DNA of 17,618 nucleotides from Proteiniphilum sp. (lineage in GTDB: Bacteria > Bacteroidota > Bacteroidia > Bacteroidales > Dysgonomonadaceae): positions 1 to 17,618 of the forward strand of contig JAENWZ010000015.1 of NCBI GenBank assembly GCA_016649795.1, written 5' to 3'. This document shows, one piece after another, positions 1 to 7,657 of the stretch (within the stretch, counting starts at the first letter, position 1; each line of letters starts with the position of its first letter). Position numbers and translations under genes: made by a program. The notes beneath the pieces are model-generated. The model did no database searches. It was not told the origin of the DNA and was given only the letters and a program-made list of their open reading frames with translations.

Positions 1-111
1 GAAACAGGCAGGAGGCTTGTGAATGCCGGTGCAGACGTACTCGTTGCCGGAAGTTTTGTTTTCTCTTCAGAGAATCCTGAAGAGACCATACGCATGTTAC
101 GGGCATTATAA
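1..111 (+). CDS. rpe: Ribulose-phosphate 3-epimerase, C-terminal end (partial)
   Basis: The frame is open from the first base and ends at TAA 109-111, giving 36 residues. It reads NAGADVLVAGSFVFSSENPEE followed by TIRMLRAL. The AGADVLVAGSxVF stretch is the last phosphate-binding strand of the ribulose-phosphate epimerase TIM barrel, close to the C-terminus. The enzyme interconverts ribulose 5-phosphate and xylulose 5-phosphate in the cytoplasmic pentose phosphate pathway. The metal-binding residues lie upstream of the window and cannot be checked. An rpe gene ahead of comEC is an order I know from Bacteroidales, which supports the call. A remote alternative is another (beta/alpha)8 phosphate-binding protein, because only the last helix and strand are visible. 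Confidence 0.85.
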   Translation, partial: ETGRRLVNAGADVLVAGSFVFSSENPEETIRMLRAL

Positions 112-160
112 GCCTGCTGTACAATGATTTTGAGCCTGCTGGTTATTCTTTTCTATACTG

Positions 161-185
161 GATAGAGGTTCTATCGTTCTTTTTA
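161..185 (+). terminator. Weak hairpin with T-run between rpe and comEC
   Basis: GATAGA (161-166) and TCTATC (170-175) form a perfect 6-bp stem with a 3-nt loop, followed by GTTCTTTTTA. The stem is AU-rich and the T-run starts four bases late, so any termination would be partial. It may reduce read-through from rpe into comEC, which begins 10 bases further on. Confidence 0.35.
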
Positions 186-195
186 GTGCGTAAAA

Positions 196-2160
196 ATGAA
201 CGAACTTATCGGAAAAACGCCCTTCTTTCGACTCCTGCTTCCCGTAATCACCGGGATTGTGGCAGCTTCTCTTTTACCCTGCTCTTCTCACCTTCTGCTC
301 CTTTTCAACCTGTCGGGGCTGATGCTGATGCTACTCTCCTTCTTCATCGGGAATAAACAGCAATTCAGACTAAGATGGCTTTTTGGTGCCGGTCTGTTTC
401 TTTTTCTCTATTCTCTTTCCTCTGTTCAGTACCGGGAACAGGAAAGGCGCGTCCATTACTCCTTCTCCGACAATGAACACTATTATAGAGGCACAATCCT
501 GGATATACCGGTAGTGAAACAGAGGTCCGTCGCCTGTAACGTGAAAACGGCCTCTCCCGTTGAGAAAAAAGTAATCTTATATCTGGAACAAACAGAGGAA
601 GCACGGGAACTGAATCCCGGTGAAGAGATCATCTTTTCCGCGAGATTGTTCTCATTTCAAAACTTAGGAAACCCGGATGATACAGACTATGCAGGACAGA
701 TGAAAATAAGGGGTTTCTCCGGATCGGGGTATGTTCACGGGACAAACTGGCAGAAAACCGGCAGGCAAAACCTCTCGGTTCCTGTTATGGCGCAAAGATT
801 CAGAGCAAAGGCGCTTGATTTTTACCTCTCTTTCGACCTCGGGCAGGAGCCCTATGCGTTTATTTCTGCCGTAACCCTCGGTTACAAAGCTTATCTCACT
901 GACGATCTGATGGAAGCATTCAGGGCTTCAGGAACTGCACACATATTGGCAGTGAGCGGACTGCATGTAGGTATTATTTACTTAATTCTCAATTCATTAC
1001 TCTCTTTTCTCGGAAAACAGGGAAGAGGGAATGTTATACGTCTATGGCTCATTATTATTCTTCTCTGGGCATATGCATTCGTGGCCGGGATGTCATCCTC
1101 TGTAATCAGATCAGTCATTATGCTCACACTGTATTGTCTGGGAAAGATGCAGCACCGCAGGGGATTCACCTATAATACCCTTGCTGCTACAGCTTTTGTT
1201 ATTCTCATTTTTCGCCCGTTCAGCCTGTTCGATGTGAGTTTTCAAATGAGCTTTGTTGCAGTCTTTGCGATTCTCTATTTTCAGCCCAGATTAAGCTTGC
1301 TATACACTCCCAAAAACAGTGTGTCAAGGTACATTTGGAATCTGCTCACCGTTTCTACCGCTGCACAATTGGGTGTTTTTCCGCTGGTGCTTTACTATTT
1401 CGGTACGTTCCCGACCTATTTCTTCATCACCAATCTGCTTGTGGTCCCAATCATCGGAATCGTTTTATATGCAGCCGTTATGCTCATAGCTGCGGGATCA
1501 CTCTCATTTCTTCATTCAGGTTTCGTTGAGTTGCTGCAGACCATTTTTCTGTGGACAGTGAAAAACCTAACAGAAATAACCCTTCGTATTGTTTACATTT
1601 CAGAATCACTCCCTTTTGCACAGCTCTCAAACGGGCAGATCTCACTGCTTCAACTTCTGCTGCTCTTCGCATTTATCATCTTTTCTGCCCGCTTTCTCTT
1701 CTCGCATCAATCCCGACCGCTCATCATTGCCATGGCCTCCTTTTTTCTTTTTCAATGGACGATCACTTACGATAAACTAACAAAACAACCTGCGCAGCTC
1801 GTCGTCTTCAACAATTACGGGAGAAGCGATATAAGTCTCTTCGCCGACATGAAACGTCATTCGGTGGAGATCCCTGAGAACGGCTTCCTTCCGCACCCCG
1901 ACAAAAGCATTTTCAGGCTGTCAGATAGTTCTTTAAACAATTACGCTGCTGATGAGCGTTTTCCTTTAGACCTGCTTATTCTCTCGCATTACAGATATTT
2001 CGATATTGAGCAACTACTGGAGGTTTTTAATCCCTCCATGATTGTTTTGGATAGTTCTCTTCCCCGATTCGCTGCAGTGAGAATGGGAATAGAATGCAAT
2101 CGGTTAAACATCGGTGTGCATGATGTGAGACAAAACGGGGCCTTTTCCGTAAATTTTTAG
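196..2160 (+). CDS. comEC: ComEC/Rec2-family inner-membrane DNA-uptake channel protein
   Basis: A 654-residue polytopic membrane protein. Two or three membrane segments lie in residues 10-75, followed by an OB-like periplasmic domain (about 80-190, DUF4131 type). The Competence domain occupies about 220-500 and carries the family hallmark SGTAHILAVSGLHVGIIY near residues 244-261, with many further hydrophobic segments to about residue 525. ComEC proteins form the channel that passes single-stranded DNA across the cytoplasmic membrane in natural transformation. The last 125 residues resemble the beta-lactamase-like tail of long ComECs (LLILSHYRYFDIEQLLEVF, then a conserved-looking QNGAFSVNF end), but no HxHxDH metal site is present, so this domain looks non-catalytic. 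The ATG at 196 was chosen because a membrane segment begins straight after it. A promoter for nrnA overlaps its stop codon region. Competence in this organism is not shown by the sequence. Confidence 0.9.
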   Translation: MNELIGKTPFFRLLLPVITGIVAASLLPCSSHLLLLFNLSGLMLMLLSFFIGNKQQFRLRWLFGAGLFLFLYSLSSVQYREQERRVHYSFSDNEHYYRGTILDIPVVKQRSVACNVKTASPVEKKVILYLEQTEEARELNPGEEIIFSARLFSFQNLGNPDDTDYAGQMKIRGFSGSGYVHGTNWQKTGRQNLSVPVMAQRFRAKALDFYLSFDLGQEPYAFISAVTLGYKAYLTDDLMEAFRASGTAHILAVSGLHVGIIYLILNSLLSFLGKQGRGNVIRLWLIIILLWAYAFVAGMSSSVIRSVIMLTLYCLGKMQHRRGFTYNTLAATAFVILIFRPFSLFDVSFQMSFVAVFAILYFQPRLSLLYTPKNSVSRYIWNLLTVSTAAQLGVFPLVLYYFGTFPTYFFITNLLVVPIIGIVLYAAVMLIAAGSLSFLHSGFVELLQTIFLWTVKNLTEITLRIVYISESLPFAQLSNGQISLLQLLLLFAFIIFSARFLFSHQSRPLIIAMASFFLFQWTITYDKLTKQPAQLVVFNNYGRSDISLFADMKRHSVEIPENGFLPHPDKSIFRLSDSSLNNYAADERFPLDLLILSHYRYFDIEQLLEVFNPSMIVLDSSLPRFAAVRMGIECNRLNIGVHDVRQNGAFSVNF

Positions 2161-2168
2161 TACTTTTG
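2161..2168 (+). promoter_or_regulatory. Candidate -7 element for nrnA
   Basis: TACTTTTG matches the Bacteroidota -7 consensus TAnnTTTG exactly. It begins immediately after the comEC stop codon and lies 31 bases upstream of the nrnA ATG, a sensible leader length. No clear TTTG -33 box is found 19-21 bases upstream; the region there is G-rich. The element is therefore supported by one half only. Confidence 0.45.
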
Positions 2169-2199
2169 CCTCTTATCATCAAAAGACTACAGTTAAAAA

Positions 2200-3258
2200 A
2201 TGAAGTTTACAGAATCCATCTCAGATGTAATCCCGCCACAGAAAGTGGAAGAAATAATGGCGTCAATAGACAGATCCGAAAAGATTGTCATCACAACGCA
2301 TCTCTCCCCCGATGGAGACGCATTGGGCTCTTCACTTGCATTGTACCATTATCTCAAAAGTAAGGGAAAGAAAGCAAGAATCATCGTTCCCAACTCCTAC
2401 CCCAATTTTCTGAAATGGATGAAGGGATCAGGCGAGATTGAAATATATGAATACAACCCTGAAGCAGCAAAACATATTCTTTCCAGCGCCGATCTGATCT
2501 TCTCTCTCGATTACAATATATCCAAAAGAGCCGGAGATATGGGAACTACGCTAGATGAATCGCCCGCCAGGAAAATTCTGATTGATCATCACCTTTTCCC
2601 GGGAGACAATTTTGATATAACGGTATCTTACCCTGAGATATCATCCACCAGCGAGCTCATTTTCAGGCTTTTGTTTCAGGCAGGTAAATATGATGAGCTG
2701 ACACAGGCGGAAGCCGAATGCATCTATTGCGGGATGATGACCGATACCGGAGGATTCACCTTTAACTCCAGTGAACCTGAGATTTTCGAGATCATCAGCC
2801 TGCTGTTGCGCAAAAATGTGGATAAGGATGCAATCTATTCACACGTTTTTCACAACTATTCCGCGGATCGTTTTCGCTTACTCGGCTTCACGTTATCACA
2901 GCGCATGGAGATCTATCACGAATTGCACTCGGCCCTGATTCACCTCTCCAGGGAGGATCAGGCTCAGTTTCGTTTTAGCAAAGGTGATACGGAAGGATTT
3001 GTAAATTATCCGCTCAGCATCAAAAATATTATCTTCTCGACTTTCATCCGTGAGGATGAGGGTTTAATCAAGCTCTCTTTTCGCTCCCAAAAATCATTCC
3101 CCTGTAATGAGTTTGCCGCTGAGTTCTTCAATGGAGGAGGACACCTGAACGCCTCGGGAGGTGAATTTTACGGCACATACGAAGAAGCACTCCGGACATA
3201 CTCCAAAGGGCTTAAGAGGTATGAGGAGAAGCTTAAGGAGGCGAAGAATGAACTTTAA
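2200..3258 (+). CDS. nrnA: DHH/DHHA1 phosphoesterase (oligoribonuclease / pAp phosphatase NrnA-like)
   Basis: A 352-residue cytoplasmic protein with the two-domain DHH-DHHA1 layout. DHH-domain motifs are visible in order: THLSPDGDALGSS (33-45; H34, D38 and D40 as metal ligands), the motif II aspartate in FSLDYN (about 103), the DHH triad (129-131) and DTGGFTF (182-188). The C-terminal DHHA1 domain carries the substrate-binding GGGH (312-315) in NGGGHLNASGG. NrnA enzymes hydrolyse 2-5-nt RNA oligomers and pApA to mononucleotides and dephosphorylate pAp to AMP. Because some family members also degrade pApA, the product of c-di-AMP breakdown, it may connect functionally with cdaA further along; that link is inference. 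All catalytic residues are present. The ATG at 2200 follows a consensus -7 element; length is typical for the family. Confidence 0.93.
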   Translation: MKFTESISDVIPPQKVEEIMASIDRSEKIVITTHLSPDGDALGSSLALYHYLKSKGKKARIIVPNSYPNFLKWMKGSGEIEIYEYNPEAAKHILSSADLIFSLDYNISKRAGDMGTTLDESPARKILIDHHLFPGDNFDITVSYPEISSTSELIFRLLFQAGKYDELTQAEAECIYCGMMTDTGGFTFNSSEPEIFEIISLLLRKNVDKDAIYSHVFHNYSADRFRLLGFTLSQRMEIYHELHSALIHLSREDQAQFRFSKGDTEGFVNYPLSIKNIIFSTFIREDEGLIKLSFRSQKSFPCNEFAAEFFNGGGHLNASGGEFYGTYEEALRTYSKGLKRYEEKLKEAKNEL

Positions 3259-3322
3259 CCCATTTTTAAGAATAGATAATGTTTATTTCGGTGAAATAGC
3301 TCTTTTTTTAACGCAGATTGTG

Positions 3323-3330
3323 TACTTTTG
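3323..3330 (+). promoter_or_regulatory. Candidate -7 element for the FKBP-like lipoprotein gene
   Basis: TACTTTTG fits TAnnTTTG exactly and lies 30-37 bases upstream of the two possible ATG starts. A T-rich tract (TTTTTTT around 3303-3309) sits about where a -33 TTTG should be but has no G. The expected transcription start falls near 3336, which rules out the TTG codon at 3318 as a start for the downstream gene. Confidence 0.45.
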
Positions 3331-3359
3331 TACTCCATTTTAATTATATGACAGAGAAA

Positions 3360-3920
3360 ATGAAAAAAATAATCGCTATAGCTACAACACTCATTGCCCT
3401 TCTGATTCTTGTCTCTTCCTGCCAGGACCGAAAGACTTATGCAGACTATCTGAAAGATGAATCAAGAGCGATTGATCTGTTCATATCGAAGCATAATCTC
3501 AACATCCTTGAAACGTTCCCCGAAGATGGGAAGTTTGAAGAGAAAGACTTTTATAAAGACCCAAGTACAGGGGTATACTTTCATATTATCACACCCGGAG
3601 ACACCTCGCAAAATCTGCAGTGGAAAGAAGAAGTCTATATTCGTTTTAGCGGATTGGAGTATTTCATGACAGAAGATACCACTAAATATTCAAATTTTAA
3701 AAGCGTGTTCCCGGAAGAAATTGTTTTTATTGGGCCGGTAAATTCAAACAACAAGAGCAGCTACACCACTCCGGGATGGGTTGTACCCCTGAGTCATGTT
3801 GGACATAACGGTAAGGTGAAAATGATTGTTCCCTTCGACGTGGGGTCATCATATGACAGATCGCAATATCAGCCCAGCTATTATGACCTTGTACTATATA
3901 AATTCGAGAGTCGTTATTGA
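3360..3920 (+). CDS. DUF4827-type lipoprotein with FKBP-like C-terminal region
   Basis: The 186-residue product starts with MKK, a hydrophobic stretch and the lipobox LVSSC (C21), so it should be a signal-peptidase-II lipoprotein. The mature part is acidic and aromatic. Residues 92-182 resemble an FKBP fold: a strand EVYIRFSGLEYF, then TPGWVVPLSHVGHNGKVKMIVP (about 137-158), which recalls the FKBP pattern GW..AL..M..G...+.IVP, and a final YYDLVLYKF strand matching the usual YxxLxFxVEL ending. The match is by eye and several peptidyl-prolyl isomerase active-site aromatics are not evident, so it may be a non-catalytic FKBP-like protein. It sits after nrnA, an order I know in Bacteroidales. An in-frame ATG at 3348 would add four residues (MTEK); 3360 gives the cleaner signal peptide. 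The exact function is unknown. Confidence 0.75.
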   Translation: MKKIIAIATTLIALLILVSSCQDRKTYADYLKDESRAIDLFISKHNLNILETFPEDGKFEEKDFYKDPSTGVYFHIITPGDTSQNLQWKEEVYIRFSGLEYFMTEDTTKYSNFKSVFPEEIVFIGPVNSNNKSSYTTPGWVVPLSHVGHNGKVKMIVPFDVGSSYDRSQYQPSYYDLVLYKFESRY

Positions 3921-4019
3921 TTGTTCGGTCACTTCTGTCACAAATGGAGATCTGAAAGCGTATATGCCTGTTTAATGCCTCAGTTTTGTCTCATAAATAA
4001 CAGATAAAGAAGAACCTTT

Positions 4020-5408
4020 ATGACATTGATCAAATCCATTTCAGGTATCAGGGGAACAATTGGCGGAGAAGCAGGTGAAAACCTTACCCCGTTAGATATC
4101 GTGAAATTTACAGCTGCCTACGCAACGTTCATCAAAAAATCATCACAGAAAAAAAGGCCCAGGATTGTTGTAGGACGCGATGCCCGTATCTCCGGAGAGA
4201 TGGTTCATCGTATCATCACCGGAACACTGTCGGGGATGGGATGCGATGTAACCGATATAGGAATGGGCACCACACCCACCACCGAAATTGCGGTTACGAA
4301 AGAGGATGCATCCGGAGGTATCATTATCACGGCAAGTCATAACCCGAAACAATGGAATGCATTGAAGCTGTTAAACAGCAGAGGCGAGTTTCTCAATGCT
4401 GAGGAAGGAGAACAAATTCTTCGTCTTGCCGATGCCGGAGATTTTTCCTTCTCACCGGTGGACGAGCTGGGCAAGATATCTCAAAAGCAATATCTCCACG
4501 AACATATTCAATCTGTTTTATCTCTCAATTTAGTAGATAAGGATGCCATCAGGGCAGCCAATTTCCGTGTCGCCATTGATTGTGTGAACTCCGTTGGAGG
4601 CACCGCCATCCCTGAATTGCTCTACGCTTTGGGTGTGAAGGAAATTTTCAAGCTCCACTGTGCCCCACACGGCAACTTCGCCCATAACCCCGAGCCGCTG
4701 CCTCAGCATCTTACCGAGCTCTCTTCGCTTACCCGAAGCTCCAAAGCAGACGTAGGCTTCGCCGTTGATCCTGATGTGGACCGTCTGGCTGTTTTTTGTG
4801 AAGATGGTGAACCCTTTGGCGAAGAATACACCCTGGTAGCCGTATCAGACTATATCCTGCAACATACACCTGGCAATACTGTCTCTAATCTCAGCTCAAG
4901 CCGTGCCCTGAGGGATGTCACTCTTGAAAGAGGCGGAGAATACCAGGCCGCTGCGGTGGGAGAGGTAAATGTGGTCGCCAAAATGAAAGAGGTCAATGCC
5001 GTGATTGGTGGAGAAGGCAATGGAGGTGTTATTTATCCTGCGTCGCATTACGGACGTGACGCCCTCGTCGGTATTGCTCTTTTTTTGACCTATATGGCCA
5101 GATCAGGTAAGAGTCCATCACAACTGAAACAATCCTACCCTCTCTATTTCATGGCCAAACAGAAGGTGGAACTGACACCCGAGATTGACACGGATGGGTT
5201 ACTGGAAAAGATGAAAGAAATATTCAGCGACCAGCAGGTACAGGTAACAGATATTGACGGTGTGAAAATAGATTTCCCTGACAAATGGGTACACCTGCGT
5301 AAATCGAATACAGAACCAATCATACGCATTTATTCAGAGGCACACTCTGAGAAAGAAGCAGAAGAGATAGGAAAACAAATCATTGAAATGATCAATGAAC
5401 TTGCGTAG
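4020..5408 (+). CDS. glmM: Phosphoglucosamine mutase (alpha-D-phosphohexomutase family)
   Basis: A 462-residue four-domain phosphohexomutase. The active-site phosphoserine is S106 in TASHNP (104-109). The Mg-binding loop is DPDVDR (250-255; D250, D252, D254). The sugar-specificity loop is GGEGNGG (330-336), and the phosphate-binding loop is RKSNTEPIIRIY (427-438). GlmM converts glucosamine 6-phosphate to glucosamine 1-phosphate, the step towards UDP-GlcNAc for peptidoglycan and LPS, and works in the cytoplasm. The GEGNGG specificity loop fits amino-sugar rather than glucose substrates, but phosphomannomutase activity cannot be excluded from sequence. The N-terminal ISGIRGTIGG matches the usual start of the family, and ATG 4020 leaves it intact. 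There is a 99-base gap upstream with no consensus promoter. Confidence 0.92.
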   Translation: MTLIKSISGIRGTIGGEAGENLTPLDIVKFTAAYATFIKKSSQKKRPRIVVGRDARISGEMVHRIITGTLSGMGCDVTDIGMGTTPTTEIAVTKEDASGGIIITASHNPKQWNALKLLNSRGEFLNAEEGEQILRLADAGDFSFSPVDELGKISQKQYLHEHIQSVLSLNLVDKDAIRAANFRVAIDCVNSVGGTAIPELLYALGVKEIFKLHCAPHGNFAHNPEPLPQHLTELSSLTRSSKADVGFAVDPDVDRLAVFCEDGEPFGEEYTLVAVSDYILQHTPGNTVSNLSSSRALRDVTLERGGEYQAAAVGEVNVVAKMKEVNAVIGGEGNGGVIYPASHYGRDALVGIALFLTYMARSGKSPSQLKQSYPLYFMAKQKVELTPEIDTDGLLEKMKEIFSDQQVQVTDIDGVKIDFPDKWVHLRKSNTEPIIRIYSEAHSEKEAEEIGKQIIEMINELA

Positions 5409-5416
5409 AAACGCAA
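5401..5416 (+). other. Short hairpin over the glmM stop codon
   Basis: TTGCGT (5401-5406) and ACGCAA (5411-5416) form a perfect 6-bp stem with loop AGAA, and the glmM stop codon TAG lies across stem and loop. An 8-T run follows only after another 13 bases, so it is not a standard intrinsic terminator. It could protect the 3' end of glmM mRNA or be chance. Confidence 0.3.
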
Positions 5417-5442
5417 AATTACAGGATATTTTTTTTACCATT

Positions 5443-5476
5443 CATTTGCCACTTCATCCTATTGACGTGGCATTTG
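5443..5476 (+). repeat. Inverted repeat flanked by direct repeats upstream of the acyltransferase gene
   Basis: TGCCAC (5447-5452) and GTGGCA (5467-5472) are perfect inverted arms 14 bases apart. CATTTG occurs on both sides (5443-5448 and 5471-5476). The first copy supplies a TTTG that could act as a -33 box, with GGCATTTG 20 bases further on as an imperfect -7 box. The arrangement could be a dimeric operator overlapping a promoter, 30 bases upstream of the gene start, or coincidence. Confidence 0.35.
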
Positions 5477-5506
5477 AGTTAGAAAAACAAATTAGATTAA
5501 GGAGCA

Positions 5507-6337
5507 ATGAAAGACATTTTGGTAAGTCGAGATGATATTCGGGCACTCCACCCAATTTTCCGGGGGAGGCATGGTGACAAGATTATTGACTTTGGTATAA
5601 AGATCTCTGCATTGCATACCCCGAATGAGATCTATGACCGCTCCAAACATCTTTCAGGACCTGCTTTCTGCAAGGATGTGCTGGATAAGCTTGAAATAAA
5701 ACGTACCGTTAAGAATGCGGGTGTGCTGGAGGATTTCAAAAACAGACCTTTTATCACAGTCTCCAATCATGCCTATGGTCACATCGACGGGATAGCCGTT
5801 ATTGAGACCGTTGGCAGCCGTGTGGAGAATTATAAAATGATGGTAAACGTCTTTCTGAGCCTGATCGATACAATGTCTGAAAACTTTATCTCTGTCAATC
5901 CGATGAAGAATTCCGATAAAAAAGGCATAACATACGCCGGCATACGAGAAAGCATTGCTCATTTACGACAAGGTCATCCAATGGGTTTTTTCCCTGCCGG
6001 GGCTGTTTCCAATATGCATTTCAAGAAAGCCAGACTCACTATTGAAGACCAGGAGTGGCAACCGGCTGCACTCAAAATCATACAAAAGCTTAAAGTACCG
6101 GTCATCCCCTTGCATGTCTCCGGCCACAACAGCTGGTCATTCTATTTTTCAAAGATATTCGGATGGCAGGTGCGTAATCTCAGGTTATGCCACGAGCTAT
6201 ACAATAAAAAGGGAAAAGAGATGGTCATTACGCTGGGCGATCCGATTATGCCCGAAGAGTTCAAACATTTTGCCACCGACACCAAGCAATTGGGTGAATT
6301 CCTGAAAGGCAGAACCTATCTCTTAGGTGAAAAGTAA
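5507..6337 (+). CDS. PlsC/OlsA-like lysophospholipid acyltransferase family protein
   Basis: A 276-residue protein of the glycerolipid acyltransferase superfamily. Block I is NHAYGHID (87-94), an H-x5-D form (H88, D94) as seen in the OlsA/haemolysin-like branch rather than the H-x4-D of classical PlsC. Block III is FFPAGAVS (161-168), and a VIPLHVSG strand corresponds to block IV. Such enzymes move an acyl chain from acyl-ACP or acyl-CoA to a hydroxyl on a lysolipid. In Bacteroidota a related enzyme (GlsA) finishes glycine lipids together with the N-acyltransferase GlsB, but no GlsB-like gene is adjacent, so the substrate is undetermined. There is no strong transmembrane helix; peripheral attachment to the inner membrane is likely. 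ATG 5507 is preceded by AAGGAG five bases upstream, one of the few good ribosome binding sites here. Confidence 0.82.
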   Translation: MKDILVSRDDIRALHPIFRGRHGDKIIDFGIKISALHTPNEIYDRSKHLSGPAFCKDVLDKLEIKRTVKNAGVLEDFKNRPFITVSNHAYGHIDGIAVIETVGSRVENYKMMVNVFLSLIDTMSENFISVNPMKNSDKKGITYAGIRESIAHLRQGHPMGFFPAGAVSNMHFKKARLTIEDQEWQPAALKIIQKLKVPVIPLHVSGHNSWSFYFSKIFGWQVRNLRLCHELYNKKGKEMVITLGDPIMPEEFKHFATDTKQLGEFLKGRTYLLGEK

Positions 6338-6354
6338 ATAAATTCTTATCTTTG
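6323..6354 (+). promoter_or_regulatory. Housekeeping promoter for the regulator-lptE-secG operon
   Basis: TTAG (6323-6326, one mismatch to TTTG), a 20-bp spacer and TATCTTTG (6347-6354, exact TAnnTTTG) fit the Bacteroidota primary-sigma promoter. The start of transcription would fall near 6360, about 24 bases upstream of the ATG at 6384. The -33 box overlaps the end of the upstream acyltransferase gene. Confidence 0.6.
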
Positions 6355-6383
6355 AATTCTTAAACAAATCAGTCAGCACATTT

Positions 6384-7652
6384 ATGGTAAAGCACTCTTT
6401 ACAGCAAGTCAAGCAGCGTTTTGGAATCATTGGCAACACACCCGAGTTGGACCGTGCCATTGACGTGGCTTTGCAGGTGGCTCCTACCGACCTTTCGGTG
6501 CTTATTACCGGCGAGAGTGGAACCGGGAAAGAGAATTTCCCGCAGATTGTGCACCAATACAGCAAGCGCAAGCACGGTCCCTATTTCGCGATCAATTGCG
6601 GTTCTATTCCTGAAGGAACAATTGATTCGGAACTATTCGGACATGAGAAAGGCTCCTTCACCAGTGCAACAGGAAGCCGTAAGGGATACTTTGAAGTGGC
6701 CAACGGAGGAACACTGTTCCTGGATGAGGTGGGAGAGCTGCCAATGCCCACTCAGGCACGCTTGCTGCGCGTGCTTGAAAGCGGAGAGTTTATCAAGGTA
6801 GGATCCTCCAAAGTGGAAAAGAGTGACGTACGCGTGGTGGCTGCCACCAACATGGATATGGTGAAGGGCGTGGAGAAAGGGAAGTTTCGCGAAGATCTCT
6901 ATTATCGGTTGAATTCTGTTCCCATCCGCATACCGCCGTTACGTGACCGCAAAGATGATATCCCCCTCCTGTTCCGTAAATTTACGGGCGACTGTGCCGA
7001 GAAATATATGATGCCGCCCATCACCCTCACCGATGATGCCAGAGAGATCTTGAAAAGCTATCGCTGGCCCGGCAATGTCCGCCAGTTAAAGAACATCACT
7101 GAACAAATCTCCATCATCGAACAGGAACGTGTGATCACTATCGATATTATCCAGAAATACCTGCCCTATAACGAAGTTGGGATGATCCCTGTAGCGGTAT
7201 CGCAGATTCAGGATTCGGAGCATAAATCTTTTGCCAACGAGCGTGAGATTTTGTACCAGGTTCTTTTCGATATGAAGAAAGATATTACTGACCTTAAACA
7301 GGTAGTGAAGAATATCATGGAAGAGTCGGGACAACATCCTGCATCGTATGACCCCTCACCTTCAGATATGCAGTCATCATCTGTCATTCCGAATGATCAC
7401 ACAAGAGTATCTGTCCCCATGAAATATGAAGCACCCCCGAAGAAAATCACCATCAACAAAACTGACAGAAATGATATTCAGGACGCCACGGAATACGAAG
7501 AGAGTGCTTTATCGATCAGTGAGGTTGAAAAAGAGATGATTGCGAAAGCACTGGAGCGTCATAAGGGCAAGAGGAAATTTGCCGCCACCGATTTAGGCAT
7601 TTCGGAACGTACCCTGTACCGCAAAATTAAGGAATACCGACTGGAAAGTTGA
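6384..7652 (+). CDS. Sigma-54-type AAA+ transcriptional activator without a sensor domain
   Basis: A 422-residue bacterial enhancer-binding protein. The AAA+ core starts almost at the N-terminus: Walker A GESGTGKE (43-50), the loop-1 motif GSFTSA (90-95) where GAFTGA is usual, Walker B GGTLFLDEVGE (108-118), FREDLYYRLNSVPIRIPPLRDR (168-189) with the arginine-finger region, and YRWPGNVRQLKN (226-237). A linker rich in charged and polar residues (about 265-375, partly coiled-coil-like) leads to a Fis-type helix-turn-helix (380-422, with the recognition helix in GISERTLYRKIKEY). No receiver, GAF or PAS domain precedes the core, so control would have to come from a partner or the linker. The lptE start overlaps or abuts its stop codon, so it heads the lptE-TPR-secG transcript. 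Whether it works with sigma-54 is uncertain given the altered loop. Confidence 0.88.
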   Translation: MVKHSLQQVKQRFGIIGNTPELDRAIDVALQVAPTDLSVLITGESGTGKENFPQIVHQYSKRKHGPYFAINCGSIPEGTIDSELFGHEKGSFTSATGSRKGYFEVANGGTLFLDEVGELPMPTQARLLRVLESGEFIKVGSSKVEKSDVRVVAATNMDMVKGVEKGKFREDLYYRLNSVPIRIPPLRDRKDDIPLLFRKFTGDCAEKYMMPPITLTDDAREILKSYRWPGNVRQLKNITEQISIIEQERVITIDIIQKYLPYNEVGMIPVAVSQIQDSEHKSFANEREILYQVLFDMKKDITDLKQVVKNIMEESGQHPASYDPSPSDMQSSSVIPNDHTRVSVPMKYEAPPKKITINKTDRNDIQDATEYEESALSISEVEKEMIAKALERHKGKRKFAATDLGISERTLYRKIKEYRLES

Positions 7653-7657
7653 TGATT

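Noticed and set aside
111..141. Nine-base direct repeat AGCCTGCTG at 111-119 and 133-141.
   Set aside because: Too short to mean much on its own, with no further copies nearby and no associated gene boundary.
3318..3347. TTG-initiated extension of the FKBP-like lipoprotein.
   Set aside because: It would start within the -7 element of the gene's own promoter and spoil the lipoprotein signal peptide.
5654..5962. A 102-codon open frame opposite the acyltransferase gene.
   Set aside because: The sense product has intact acyltransferase motifs across this stretch; the antisense frame has no motif or start signal.
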